A stretch of 32,064 nt of DNA. It comes from Pseudomonadota bacterium. Its GTDB lineage: Bacteria > Myxococcota_A > UBA796 > SXON01. This document shows, in pieces, positions 8,045 to 14,802 of the stretch; within the stretch, counting starts at the first letter, position 1, and every line of letters begins with the position of its first letter. Both the position numbers and the translations under genes were made by a program. The notes below the pieces were generated by a model. That model made no database searches. It was not told where the DNA came from and worked only from the letters and a program-made list of their open reading frames with translations. The stretch lies in assembly GCA_005776735.1 (NCBI GenBank), contig SXOM01000167.1, forward strand, positions 1-32,064. Direction: 5' to 3'.

Positions 8045-9017
8045 GAGTGCACCAGGGAGGCCGCGGGGCTATCACGCGGGGGCCGTGTTGGGTAGGCCGG
8101 AAGCGGAGGAGCGCTTCGTGTGGCTGCGATCGCAGCCGTGGGAGGCGGTGGCGGCCCGGTTCCCGATCCGCCTCCCGCGCGGGTACCTGGGCGACGCGAC
8201 GGCCCCCGACGATCCACGGCTCCTCACCGCGCTGCCCGACGCCGCCGAGCTCGTCGACGATCCCGGAGACGTCCCCGACCCGGTGGGTGAGCAGGCGCGC
8301 TCGCCGCTGCCGTGGGTGGTCCGCAAACACGAGGACCGGGTGCTCTTGTTGTTGACCAAGCGGTGCCACCTGTACTGTCGCTACTGCTTCCGGCGCGACC
8401 ACACGCCCGGCGAGAAGGAGGACCCGACGCCCGAAGAGTGGGCGGCGGCGCTGGCCTATACGCGGGGCTCCGGCGCGCGCGAGGTGATCTTCTCCGGGGG
8501 CGACCCGCTGGCGGTGCCCGACGCGCGGCTGTGCGAAGCGATCGATGCGGTGCGGCCGGAGGTCCCGGTGGTGCGCATCCACACCCGCGCGCCCATCACC
8601 TTCCCGCAGCGGGTCACGCCGCGGCTGGTGTCGGAGCTGCGGGCGCGCGCTCCGGTGTGGGTGCTCGTCCACGCCAACCACGCGCTCGAGCTCACCCCGC
8701 CGGTGCGCGAGGCGCTCGCGCGCCTGGTCGACGCGGGCGTGCCGGTGCTCAACCAGGCGGTCCTCTTGCGCGGGGTCAACGACGACGTCGAGGCCCAGGT
8801 GCAGCTCTGCGAGGCGCTCGTCGCGCTGCGGGTGTTCCCGTACTACCTGCACCACCCCGATGCGGCCCCCGGCAACGCCGCGTTCCGGCTGAGCCTGGAG
8901 CGCGGGCGGGAGATCCACGAGGGCATGCGTCGCCGCTTGTCGGGGATCGCCCTGCCCACCTACGTGATCGACCCGCCGGACGGGAGCGGGAAACGGTCCA
9001 TCGGCCCCGCGGTCTGA
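8043..9017 (+). CDS. epmB: EF-P (R)-beta-lysine-forming lysine 2,3-aminomutase EpmB (radical SAM)
   Basis: EpmB converts L-alpha-lysine to beta-lysine for EF-P modification. The 324-residue form has the radical SAM cluster motif CHLYCRYC (C108, C112, C115), GGDP at ~152-155 for SAM binding, and a C-terminal VIDPPDGSGK whose Lys (~317) sits where KamA-family enzymes bind PLP. Length and the RFPIRLPRGYL...DDP block before the cluster match EpmB rather than the longer clostridial KamA. The ATG at 8043 overlaps the efp start on the opposite strand. In-frame alternatives are GTG 8085 and GTG 8118; the latter has GGAGGA seven bases upstream and would remove 25 residues. The true start is therefore uncertain. 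Confidence 0.92.
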   Translation: MSAPGRPRGYHAGAVLGRPEAEERFVWLRSQPWEAVAARFPIRLPRGYLGDATAPDDPRLLTALPDAAELVDDPGDVPDPVGEQARSPLPWVVRKHEDRVLLLLTKRCHLYCRYCFRRDHTPGEKEDPTPEEWAAALAYTRGSGAREVIFSGGDPLAVPDARLCEAIDAVRPEVPVVRIHTRAPITFPQRVTPRLVSELRARAPVWVLVHANHALELTPPVREALARLVDAGVPVLNQAVLLRGVNDDVEAQVQLCEALVALRVFPYYLHHPDAAPGNAAFRLSLERGREIHEGMRRRLSGIALPTYVIDPPDGSGKRSIGPAV

Positions 9018-9021
9018 TAAC
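9016..9021 (+). promoter_or_regulatory. -10-like element just before the DUF4388 gene
   Basis: GATAAC overlaps the epmB TGA stop and ends eight bases before the ATG at 9030. The same GATAAC occurs ten bases before the ATG at 26765. This is consistent with a leaderless or very short-leader transcript. Confidence 0.35.
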
Positions 9022-9029
9022 GTGGCGGC

Positions 9030-10736
9030 ATGGCCGTCCGTTCCGCCTCCCGAACCTACCCGACGCTGCGCTCGTTCCTGGAGGACTGGCACGGCACGCT
9101 GCGGCTCGGCGCGGTGGCGCTCCCTCCCGGGAGCCTCGACGGCGAGCCTGCGGCCACCCTCAAGCTCGACCTCGTGGTGCCGCTGGTCGGGCGCGTCGGG
9201 CCCATCGAGGTGCAGCTCCTCCAGGCGATGCCCGGCGGCGGGGCGGTGTTCCGCGTGCCGGAGTGGCCGGCCGGGGTGCTCGACGCGGTGAAGCGGGTCG
9301 AGGACGAGGTGCAGGAGCTCAAGGCGTGGCTGCTCCAGAGCGGGCAGCTCACGCTCCCCCGTGGCGACGTCGACGGCGAGCTCCGGGCACTGCGCGCCCG
9401 GGTGCAGGACCTCGAGAGCCGGCCCGCGCGGGTCGGGGCGGCTCCTGGGGCGGCGGGGCCCGCCGCGGCGCCGGCGGCCGTCGAGGGCGGGGTGGTCGAG
9501 CGGGGTCTGCCGGTGCCCGACGTGTCGGGGCTCGCGCCGGCCCTCGCGGGGACCATGGGCGACCGTTCGTTGCGCGACGCGATGATGGAGCTCGCGCTCG
9601 AGCGGGTCACGGGGCTCTTGACGATCGAGCACCCCGACGGGTCGGTGCGCTGGGGCTACTGGCACAAGGGCGGGCCGGTCGCGTGGCGCACCGAGCCGAT
9701 CGTCGAGGACGAGGTGCTCGGCATCCTCCTGTTCCGCGCCAACCAGATCACGCGCGACAACCTGGAGGCGTCGCTCGACCTCATGGAGCGCAACGGCGTC
9801 CGCCAAGGCGAAGCGCTCATCGAGATCGGGGTCATCACGTTCGCGCAGTTGGTCCTGCTGTTGCAGAAGCAGTGCGAGTTCGTGTTTCAGCGGGTCGTGC
9901 GTGAACGGGAAGGCAAGTGGACGTTCCACGTCTTGTCCGAACTGCCCGAACGCTTCGTCGCGCCGGCGCTGCGGGTGCCCTCGTTGTTGTTCCGGTCGTT
10001 GCGGCAGCACGTCAAGGACATGGCGGCCGAGGAGTTGGCGACCACGCTGCGGCCGTGGCTCGACAAGTACGTCTACATCGCCGAAGGTGCGCCGCGGGTG
10101 CTCGACGAGATGAAGACCAACTCCGAAGAGCAGGGGTTCTTCAAGATCGTCGGGTCCACCAGCTACCGTCTGCGCGAGCTCTTCGCAGTCTCCAACCTGT
10201 CACGTTCGGCGACCGCGGGGATGATCTGGACCCTGGCCGACCTGCACCTCATCGAGTTCCGCGACGAAGAGGCGGGGAGCCGCGGGGTGGAGCGGCTGGC
10301 GCGGGTGCTCGACGACCGTCGCCGCGCCGTCACCAAGGGAACCCTTTTCGAAGCGCTCGACCTCCACTGGATCTGCACCTCTGCCGAGGTGGAGATGGCA
10401 TGGCGGCGGCTCTCCAAGGAGTACGGCCCCGACAGCCACGCACGATGGGGCGCAGAAAACGCCAAATCCATTGCTCAACTGTACGAAAAGTTGGAGGCCG
10501 CCTACAACCGCCTCCGGGTGGACGCCCGCCGGCGCGAGTACCGTGCCGAGATCCTCGAGAAGATGAAGATCGAACAGTCGGCCGAGATGTTGGCGAAGAA
10601 GGGCGAGATGGCGGTGATGAAGGAGAGCGCCCGCGAAGCGCTCGAGTGCTATGTCAAGGCCTGCGAGCTGATGCCGAACGTGGCCGAGTACCAGGCGGGC
10701 CTGCAGCAGGCGCGAAACATGCGTGGCGGGGGCTGA
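9030..10736 (+). CDS. DUF4388-type protein with degenerate J-like domain
   Basis: A 568-residue cytoplasmic protein with a layout common in Myxococcota regulators. Residues 1-130 form an N-terminal domain (possibly PilZ-like; uncertain) plus a short coiled region, followed by an Ala/Pro-rich linker (~134-155). Residues ~178-310 look like the DUF4388/PatA-N fold (SLRDAMMELALERVTGLLTIE..., then a GspE-N-like helical part, QITRDNLEASLDLMERNG). Residues ~438-505 align by eye with a J-domain (LFEALDL..., AEVEMAWRRLSKEYGPD..., YEKLEAAYNRLRVDARRREY). The HPD tripeptide that activates Hsp70 is GPD here (466-468). A helical TPR-like tail follows. Proteins of this kind are linked to gliding, development or signalling in myxobacteria, but no specific role can be assigned. 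It converges on the sulfatase-like gene, 40 bases away. Confidence 0.75.
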   Translation: MAVRSASRTYPTLRSFLEDWHGTLRLGAVALPPGSLDGEPAATLKLDLVVPLVGRVGPIEVQLLQAMPGGGAVFRVPEWPAGVLDAVKRVEDEVQELKAWLLQSGQLTLPRGDVDGELRALRARVQDLESRPARVGAAPGAAGPAAAPAAVEGGVVERGLPVPDVSGLAPALAGTMGDRSLRDAMMELALERVTGLLTIEHPDGSVRWGYWHKGGPVAWRTEPIVEDEVLGILLFRANQITRDNLEASLDLMERNGVRQGEALIEIGVITFAQLVLLLQKQCEFVFQRVVREREGKWTFHVLSELPERFVAPALRVPSLLFRSLRQHVKDMAAEELATTLRPWLDKYVYIAEGAPRVLDEMKTNSEEQGFFKIVGSTSYRLRELFAVSNLSRSATAGMIWTLADLHLIEFRDEEAGSRGVERLARVLDDRRRAVTKGTLFEALDLHWICTSAEVEMAWRRLSKEYGPDSHARWGAENAKSIAQLYEKLEAAYNRLRVDARRREYRAEILEKMKIEQSAEMLAKKGEMAVMKESAREALECYVKACELMPNVAEYQAGLQQARNMRGGG

Positions 10737-10776
10737 TTCCTTCCGCGTCGCCCCGCGCACCGACGCGGACCTCGCG

Positions 10777-12141
10777 TCAGGGCGGCCGCCCGATGATGCC
10801 GAGCCACCGCTCGACCGCCTCGGCGAGCGCGGGGGCCGCTTCGGGACCGACGACCTGGCGAGGGCCGCCGGTCGCGAGGTCGACCTGCTCCCACGCGCCG
10901 TCGTTCCACGTGGTGCGCACGGTACCCTCCCACTGGGCGGCGCTGCGCGCCTGCGCCGTCGGCTCGTGGTGGCCGGGGCGCGCCGGCCCCGGGCGGTTGC
11001 CGAAGCTCATGGGGGCAGCGAGCGCCGTCGGCGCGGCGCCCGTCTCAGCCAGCGCCGGCGCCAGGAGCGCCGAGGGGGCGACGGGCAGCGGCGCCGGGGG
11101 TTCGGAGCCCGCGACCAAGAGCGGCACGCGCACCAGGCGCTCGTCGACCGGGCCGCCGAGGCCGTAGGTGCCGCCCTCCCCGAGCTTGACGCCGCTGGTG
11201 CCGACGACGACCAGGCGCCAGGGTGCGCTGCGCCACCCCCACGCATCCAGCTCGTCGAGCGCGGCGCCCAGGTGGCGGTCGTCGGCGGCGACGCCGTAGT
11301 CGTACAGATCGGTCAGCTCCTCCACGAAGGCGCCCCGCGCCGCTTCGTCCATGCGGCCCGCGTGGAACGCGGCGCAGCGAGGCTGCAGCCGGCCAAAACA
11401 GCCGAGCCCCCGCCGTGGCGGCGCCCACGAAACGCCGTCGGGCACCGGGGTGAGCGGCTCCCGCGTGGCGGACAGCACCAACGTGAGGAAGAGCGGGCGG
11501 CTCGGGTCCAGCTCCGCGCCCAAGAGCGTCTGCACCGACTGCCGAAGGTGGGTGCTCCGCGCCCCGCCGAAGCGCGACGCCACCCGGCTCGACACAAACC
11601 CCGCGTCCAGGCCCGAGGCCGGCTTCAGGAGCGGGTTCTCGCTCACCAGGGCCGTCTGGTAGCCCGCGTCGAGCAGGCGCTCGGCCACCGTCTGGACCGA
11701 CGCCGCCAGGGGCCGCACCCCCGGGCGGAGCTCGCTGCCATCCGGGGCCCAGCGGCGAACCGTGTCGACGCCGTGCTCGGGCACACCGAGGCCGGTCAGC
11801 GCGGTCGCGATGCCGGGGGTGCTCCACGTCGAGGGGGCGATGGCGTCGCACCGAACCGCGGCCCCGGCCGCGACCAGCGACTCGAGCACCGGCGTGTTCG
11901 GTCGCGGGCCGGCGCACACGCCGAAGCGGTCGGGGCGCGCCGCCTCGACCAGGACGTACACCACCGTGGGCGCGGTACGCGCCCTGGCCCGCAGGCGATG
12001 GTTGAACTTCCGCGACGCCTCCGGCGGGAGCCAGACCACCACGGCGACGCCCACGAGCACCACGAGAAGTACGATCCAGCCAAGATGTATCGTGATGGCT
12101 TGTTCGTTTCGGTTTTTTCTGGTGGGGCGACGGGTGGACAT
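10777..12141 (-). CDS. Membrane-anchored sulfatase-fold protein, probably inactive
   Basis: The 454-residue protein has one N-terminal transmembrane helix (~19-38) and then an alkaline-phosphatase/sulfatase superfamily core. VVYVLVEAARPDRFGV (60-75) matches the usual 'ILVDTLRADHLG' strand, and APSTWSTPGIATALTG (103-117) matches 'SWTLPSHASLLTG'. Key residues differ. The first metal-binding Asp is Glu66. The nucleophile position is Ser107, with the following PS changed to PG. The 'SDHGEELGEHG' metal motif reads TSGVKLGEGG, missing Asp and His. It therefore looks like a pseudo-sulfatase, perhaps a binding or structural protein. The start ATG at 12141 lies 16 bases past the aldehyde dehydrogenase stop, so the two are probably cotranscribed. 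Confidence 0.75.
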   Translation of the reverse strand: MSTRRPTRKNRNEQAITIHLGWIVLLVVLVGVAVVVWLPPEASRKFNHRLRARARTAPTVVYVLVEAARPDRFGVCAGPRPNTPVLESLVAAGAAVRCDAIAPSTWSTPGIATALTGLGVPEHGVDTVRRWAPDGSELRPGVRPLAASVQTVAERLLDAGYQTALVSENPLLKPASGLDAGFVSSRVASRFGGARSTHLRQSVQTLLGAELDPSRPLFLTLVLSATREPLTPVPDGVSWAPPRRGLGCFGRLQPRCAAFHAGRMDEAARGAFVEELTDLYDYGVAADDRHLGAALDELDAWGWRSAPWRLVVVGTSGVKLGEGGTYGLGGPVDERLVRVPLLVAGSEPPAPLPVAPSALLAPALAETGAAPTALAAPMSFGNRPGPARPGHHEPTAQARSAAQWEGTVRTTWNDGAWEQVDLATGGPRQVVGPEAAPALAEAVERWLGIIGRPP

Positions 12142-12157
12142 GCGGGGGGCGCCCGGG

Positions 12158-13660
12158 TCAGAGCAAGTTGCCGAGCGGGCTGTCGTACAGCACCCGCAGC
12201 GCCTTCTTCAACAGCGGCAGGCGGCCGTTGTCGTACGGGAACCACCACAGCTCCTTGTCGAGCCACGGCAGCGCGTCGTAGTTGACGTGCCGCGCTTCGC
12301 ACATGTGGCGCAGCCCGTCGTCGCTGTGGGCCACACCGATGCCCGAGGCCTTGAGCCCCGCCCACGGCGTCTCGGGCGCGGCGGCGGTGGCCAGGACGTC
12401 GTTGACCATGACCGTCCCGCAGCGGATCTGCTCGGCCAGGCGCCGGCCGCGGCTGCCGCTCCGGGTGAAGACGTAGGCCAGAAGCCCCAGGTGGCTCCGG
12501 TTGGCCTCGAGGATGGCCTCGGCTTCGCTCCCGACCTTCATCACCGGGACCACCGGCCCGAACGTCTCCTTGTTCACGATGTCCATGTCGGCGGTGACGT
12601 CGGTGAGGACGGTCGGCGCGTAGAAGAAGCCGGGCCCCTCGATGCGCTTGCCGCCGCAGGCCACCTTGGCGCCGCGGGCCACCGCGTCGTCGACCAGCGC
12701 GGTCACGATCTCGAGCTGGCGCTGGTTCACCAGCGGCCCCACGTCGATCTCGCCGGGCTGGCTCGCGTCGCCCACGCGCAGCGACTTGACCCGCGCCACC
12801 AGCTTCGGCACGAAGGTGTCGTACACCGCCTGGTGCACCACCAGCCGCTCGATCGACGCGCACACCTGGCCCGCGTTGGCGAACCCGCCCCACAGCACCG
12901 CCTCGAGCGTCCGGCGCGTGTCGGCGTCCTCCATCACCAGGGCTGGCGCTTTCCCGCCGAGCTCGAGCACGCACGGGATGAGCCGCTCCCCACACGCCGC
13001 CGCCACCTTGCGCCCGGTGGCGACGCTGCCGGTGAACTCCACCATGTCGACGCCCGCGGTCACCAGGGCTGCGCCGATGTCGCCGTAGCCGTTGACCACC
13101 TGCAGGCAGCCTTCGGGCACGCCGGCGTCGAGGTACACCTTGCGGAGGATCTGCGCCGACAACGGGGTGAACTCGCTCGGTTTGAGCACGACCGCGTTGC
13201 CCGCGACCAGCGCCATCGCGACGCCCCCGAAGCCGAGGTGGTTGGGGAAGTTCCACGGGGCGATGATCCCGACCACACCACGTGGGCGGTAGTGCAGGTA
13301 GCTGGCCCGGTGTTTGAGGAGCCGCATCGGGATGGGGGAGGGGGCGAGGATGCGCTCGGCCTCCAGCCCGAAGTACGAGAGCAGCTCGAGCTGCGGCATC
13401 ACCTCGTGCAGGAGCCCCTCGTGGCGAGGTTTGCCCGACTCACGCGCGGCGTTCTCGACGATCGTGTCGGTCGCGTCGAGCATCTTGCGGCGCACGCGCA
13501 GGATCACCTCGGCGCGCTCGGCCACCGGCCGCAGCCCCCACTCGACCTGCGCGTCCCGGGCGCGCTCGACGGCGGCGCGCACGGTTTCGGGGGTGTCGAG
13601 GGGAACCTCGCCCACGAAGCTGCCGTTGGCGGGGGAGTGGACACGGAGGGTGGCGCTCAT
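12158..13660 (-). CDS. NAD(P)-dependent aldehyde dehydrogenase
   Basis: Oxidises aldehydes to carboxylates; 500 residues, the standard length. Visible active-site features are PWNFP (135-139), the cofactor-binding KPSE with K160, FTGS (209-212), the general base Glu233 in ELGGKAP, and the catalytic Cys267 in GQVCASIERL. The C-terminus has the usual NKETFGPVVPV and a tail rich in aromatic residues (LPWLDKELWWFPY). Substrate cannot be read from sequence; the medium-length C-terminal tail is like several broad-specificity family members in Myxococcota. It is the first gene of a likely two-gene unit with the sulfatase-like gene. The ATG at 13660 is followed immediately by a plausible N-terminus. 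Confidence 0.93.
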   Translation of the reverse strand: MSATLRVHSPANGSFVGEVPLDTPETVRAAVERARDAQVEWGLRPVAERAEVILRVRRKMLDATDTIVENAARESGKPRHEGLLHEVMPQLELLSYFGLEAERILAPSPIPMRLLKHRASYLHYRPRGVVGIIAPWNFPNHLGFGGVAMALVAGNAVVLKPSEFTPLSAQILRKVYLDAGVPEGCLQVVNGYGDIGAALVTAGVDMVEFTGSVATGRKVAAACGERLIPCVLELGGKAPALVMEDADTRRTLEAVLWGGFANAGQVCASIERLVVHQAVYDTFVPKLVARVKSLRVGDASQPGEIDVGPLVNQRQLEIVTALVDDAVARGAKVACGGKRIEGPGFFYAPTVLTDVTADMDIVNKETFGPVVPVMKVGSEAEAILEANRSHLGLLAYVFTRSGSRGRRLAEQIRCGTVMVNDVLATAAAPETPWAGLKASGIGVAHSDDGLRHMCEARHVNYDALPWLDKELWWFPYDNGRLPLLKKALRVLYDSPLGNLL

Positions 13661-13751
13661 GTCGGGAACCTACCCCGAACGCAGCGCGACGCGAGCCGGA
13701 CCCGGATTCCTCCAGGCCGGTCGCGTCGCGTCGCCCACCTGTGGGCTTCGA

Positions 13752-14702
13752 CTAGTCCTCGGTCGAGAAGCTCGCTTCGTCGGCGTAGCTCGCCGGGGTG
13801 AAGGCGCAGGCGCCCTCGTCGCCGACACCGGCGTGGATCCCGGCGTCGTCCACCCAGTAGCTCGTGAGGAAGTCGCTGCCCCAGCACTCGCTCGCGGTCA
13901 CCTCGCCCGCGGCCAGGTCGCCGCCGAGGATCTTCGCGTCGCCGCGGCCCATGCCGTCGGCCTGCCAGCGCGACTTCAGGGTGACGATCTCGTCGGTGCC
14001 GCTGAGGTTGAGGTCGGCACCGTAGGCGAGGTCCATCTCGCCGGCGCCGGAGTAGTCCTCGTCGTAGTCGTACACGGCGTCGTACTTCGGCAGGTTCTCG
14101 TAGCCGTAGTCCTCGGTGACCACCAGCGCGCTCACCCCCTCGGCGTCGTAGCTGTAGGTGGTGGAGAACGTGCCGACGTGGTGGATGGCCGGGTCGAGCG
14201 CGGCGGCGGTGGTGAAGTCGATGACGAAGCTGCCGGAGGCCTCCTCACGGGTGGCGCCGGCTTCGACCTCACCGACGATGATGTTGACCGCGTCAGCTTC
14301 GACCGTACCGCCGTTGGGGACCATGAACACGGTCCAGACGTAGCTTTCGTCCTCGTTCTTCTTCACGTAGACGCCGACGGACACCGGGTCGAGGCCGCTG
14401 TCCTTGTAGGGGCCCCACAGGGCCTCGGTCTTGGCCTCGTCGACCCAGGTGGGCTTCTGGGTGTGGACCACGGCCCAGGTGGTGCCGAGCACGACCTTGA
14501 TGAGGCCGTTGACGTTCTCGGTGACGCTGCGGGTGGTCGTGTAGAACTCGGCGTAGGCCGTGGGGTCCTCGGCGGACTTGGCGGCGTCGGACGCCACCGG
14601 CATGTTGATGGCGAGCTGGTCCTCGGTGGGGATGACGTCCTCGCCGAAGATGCTGTCGTCCTGGTTGAAACCGCAGGCGGAGAGGAGGAGGAAGAGGGAC
14701 AT
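13752..14702 (-). CDS. Lipoprotein of unknown function
   Basis: The 316-residue protein begins MSLFLLLSACGFNQDD, a very short lipoprotein signal with the lipid Cys at residue 10. GGAG lies about seven bases before the ATG. The rest is acidic and beta-rich with many Asp, Glu, Tyr and Thr residues and no recognisable motif. Segments such as SFVIDFTTAAALDPAIHHVGTF suggest a repeated beta-sheet fold. Only three cysteines follow the lipobox region, so it is not a MopE-type protein. It diverges from the MopE/beta-helix lipoprotein gene across a 100-base gap. Function unknown; outer-membrane or periplasmic anchoring is the likely location. Confidence 0.75.
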   Translation of the reverse strand: MSLFLLLSACGFNQDDSIFGEDVIPTEDQLAINMPVASDAAKSAEDPTAYAEFYTTTRSVTENVNGLIKVVLGTTWAVVHTQKPTWVDEAKTEALWGPYKDSGLDPVSVGVYVKKNEDESYVWTVFMVPNGGTVEADAVNIIVGEVEAGATREEASGSFVIDFTTAAALDPAIHHVGTFSTTYSYDAEGVSALVVTEDYGYENLPKYDAVYDYDEDYSGAGEMDLAYGADLNLSGTDEIVTLKSRWQADGMGRGDAKILGGDLAAGEVTASECWGSDFLTSYWVDDAGIHAGVGDEGACAFTPASYADEASFSTED

Positions 14703-14802
14703 CGTGGGCTCCGTGGTTCGGGGTTGCGCTTATCGGACCCTCGGACCGGGGCGCGTCGAAAAGAAAAGTGTAGGTTAGGCACAGCCGCCCTCGGAGCCTC
14801 GG
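14703..14802. promoter_or_regulatory. Divergent promoter region
   Basis: This 100-base gap separates two divergent lipoprotein genes. It holds the only A-rich patch nearby (GAAAAGAAAAGTG at 14758-14770) followed by TAGGTT, a possible -10 for the plus-strand gene. On the minus strand GATAAG (complement of 14730-14735) may serve the other gene. Exact elements are uncertain. Confidence 0.4.

Noticed and set aside
6561-10010. A 1149-codon minus-strand frame through efp and epmB
   Set aside because: Composite shadow with Arg/Pro/His-rich composition; efp, epmA and epmB are unmistakable in other frames.
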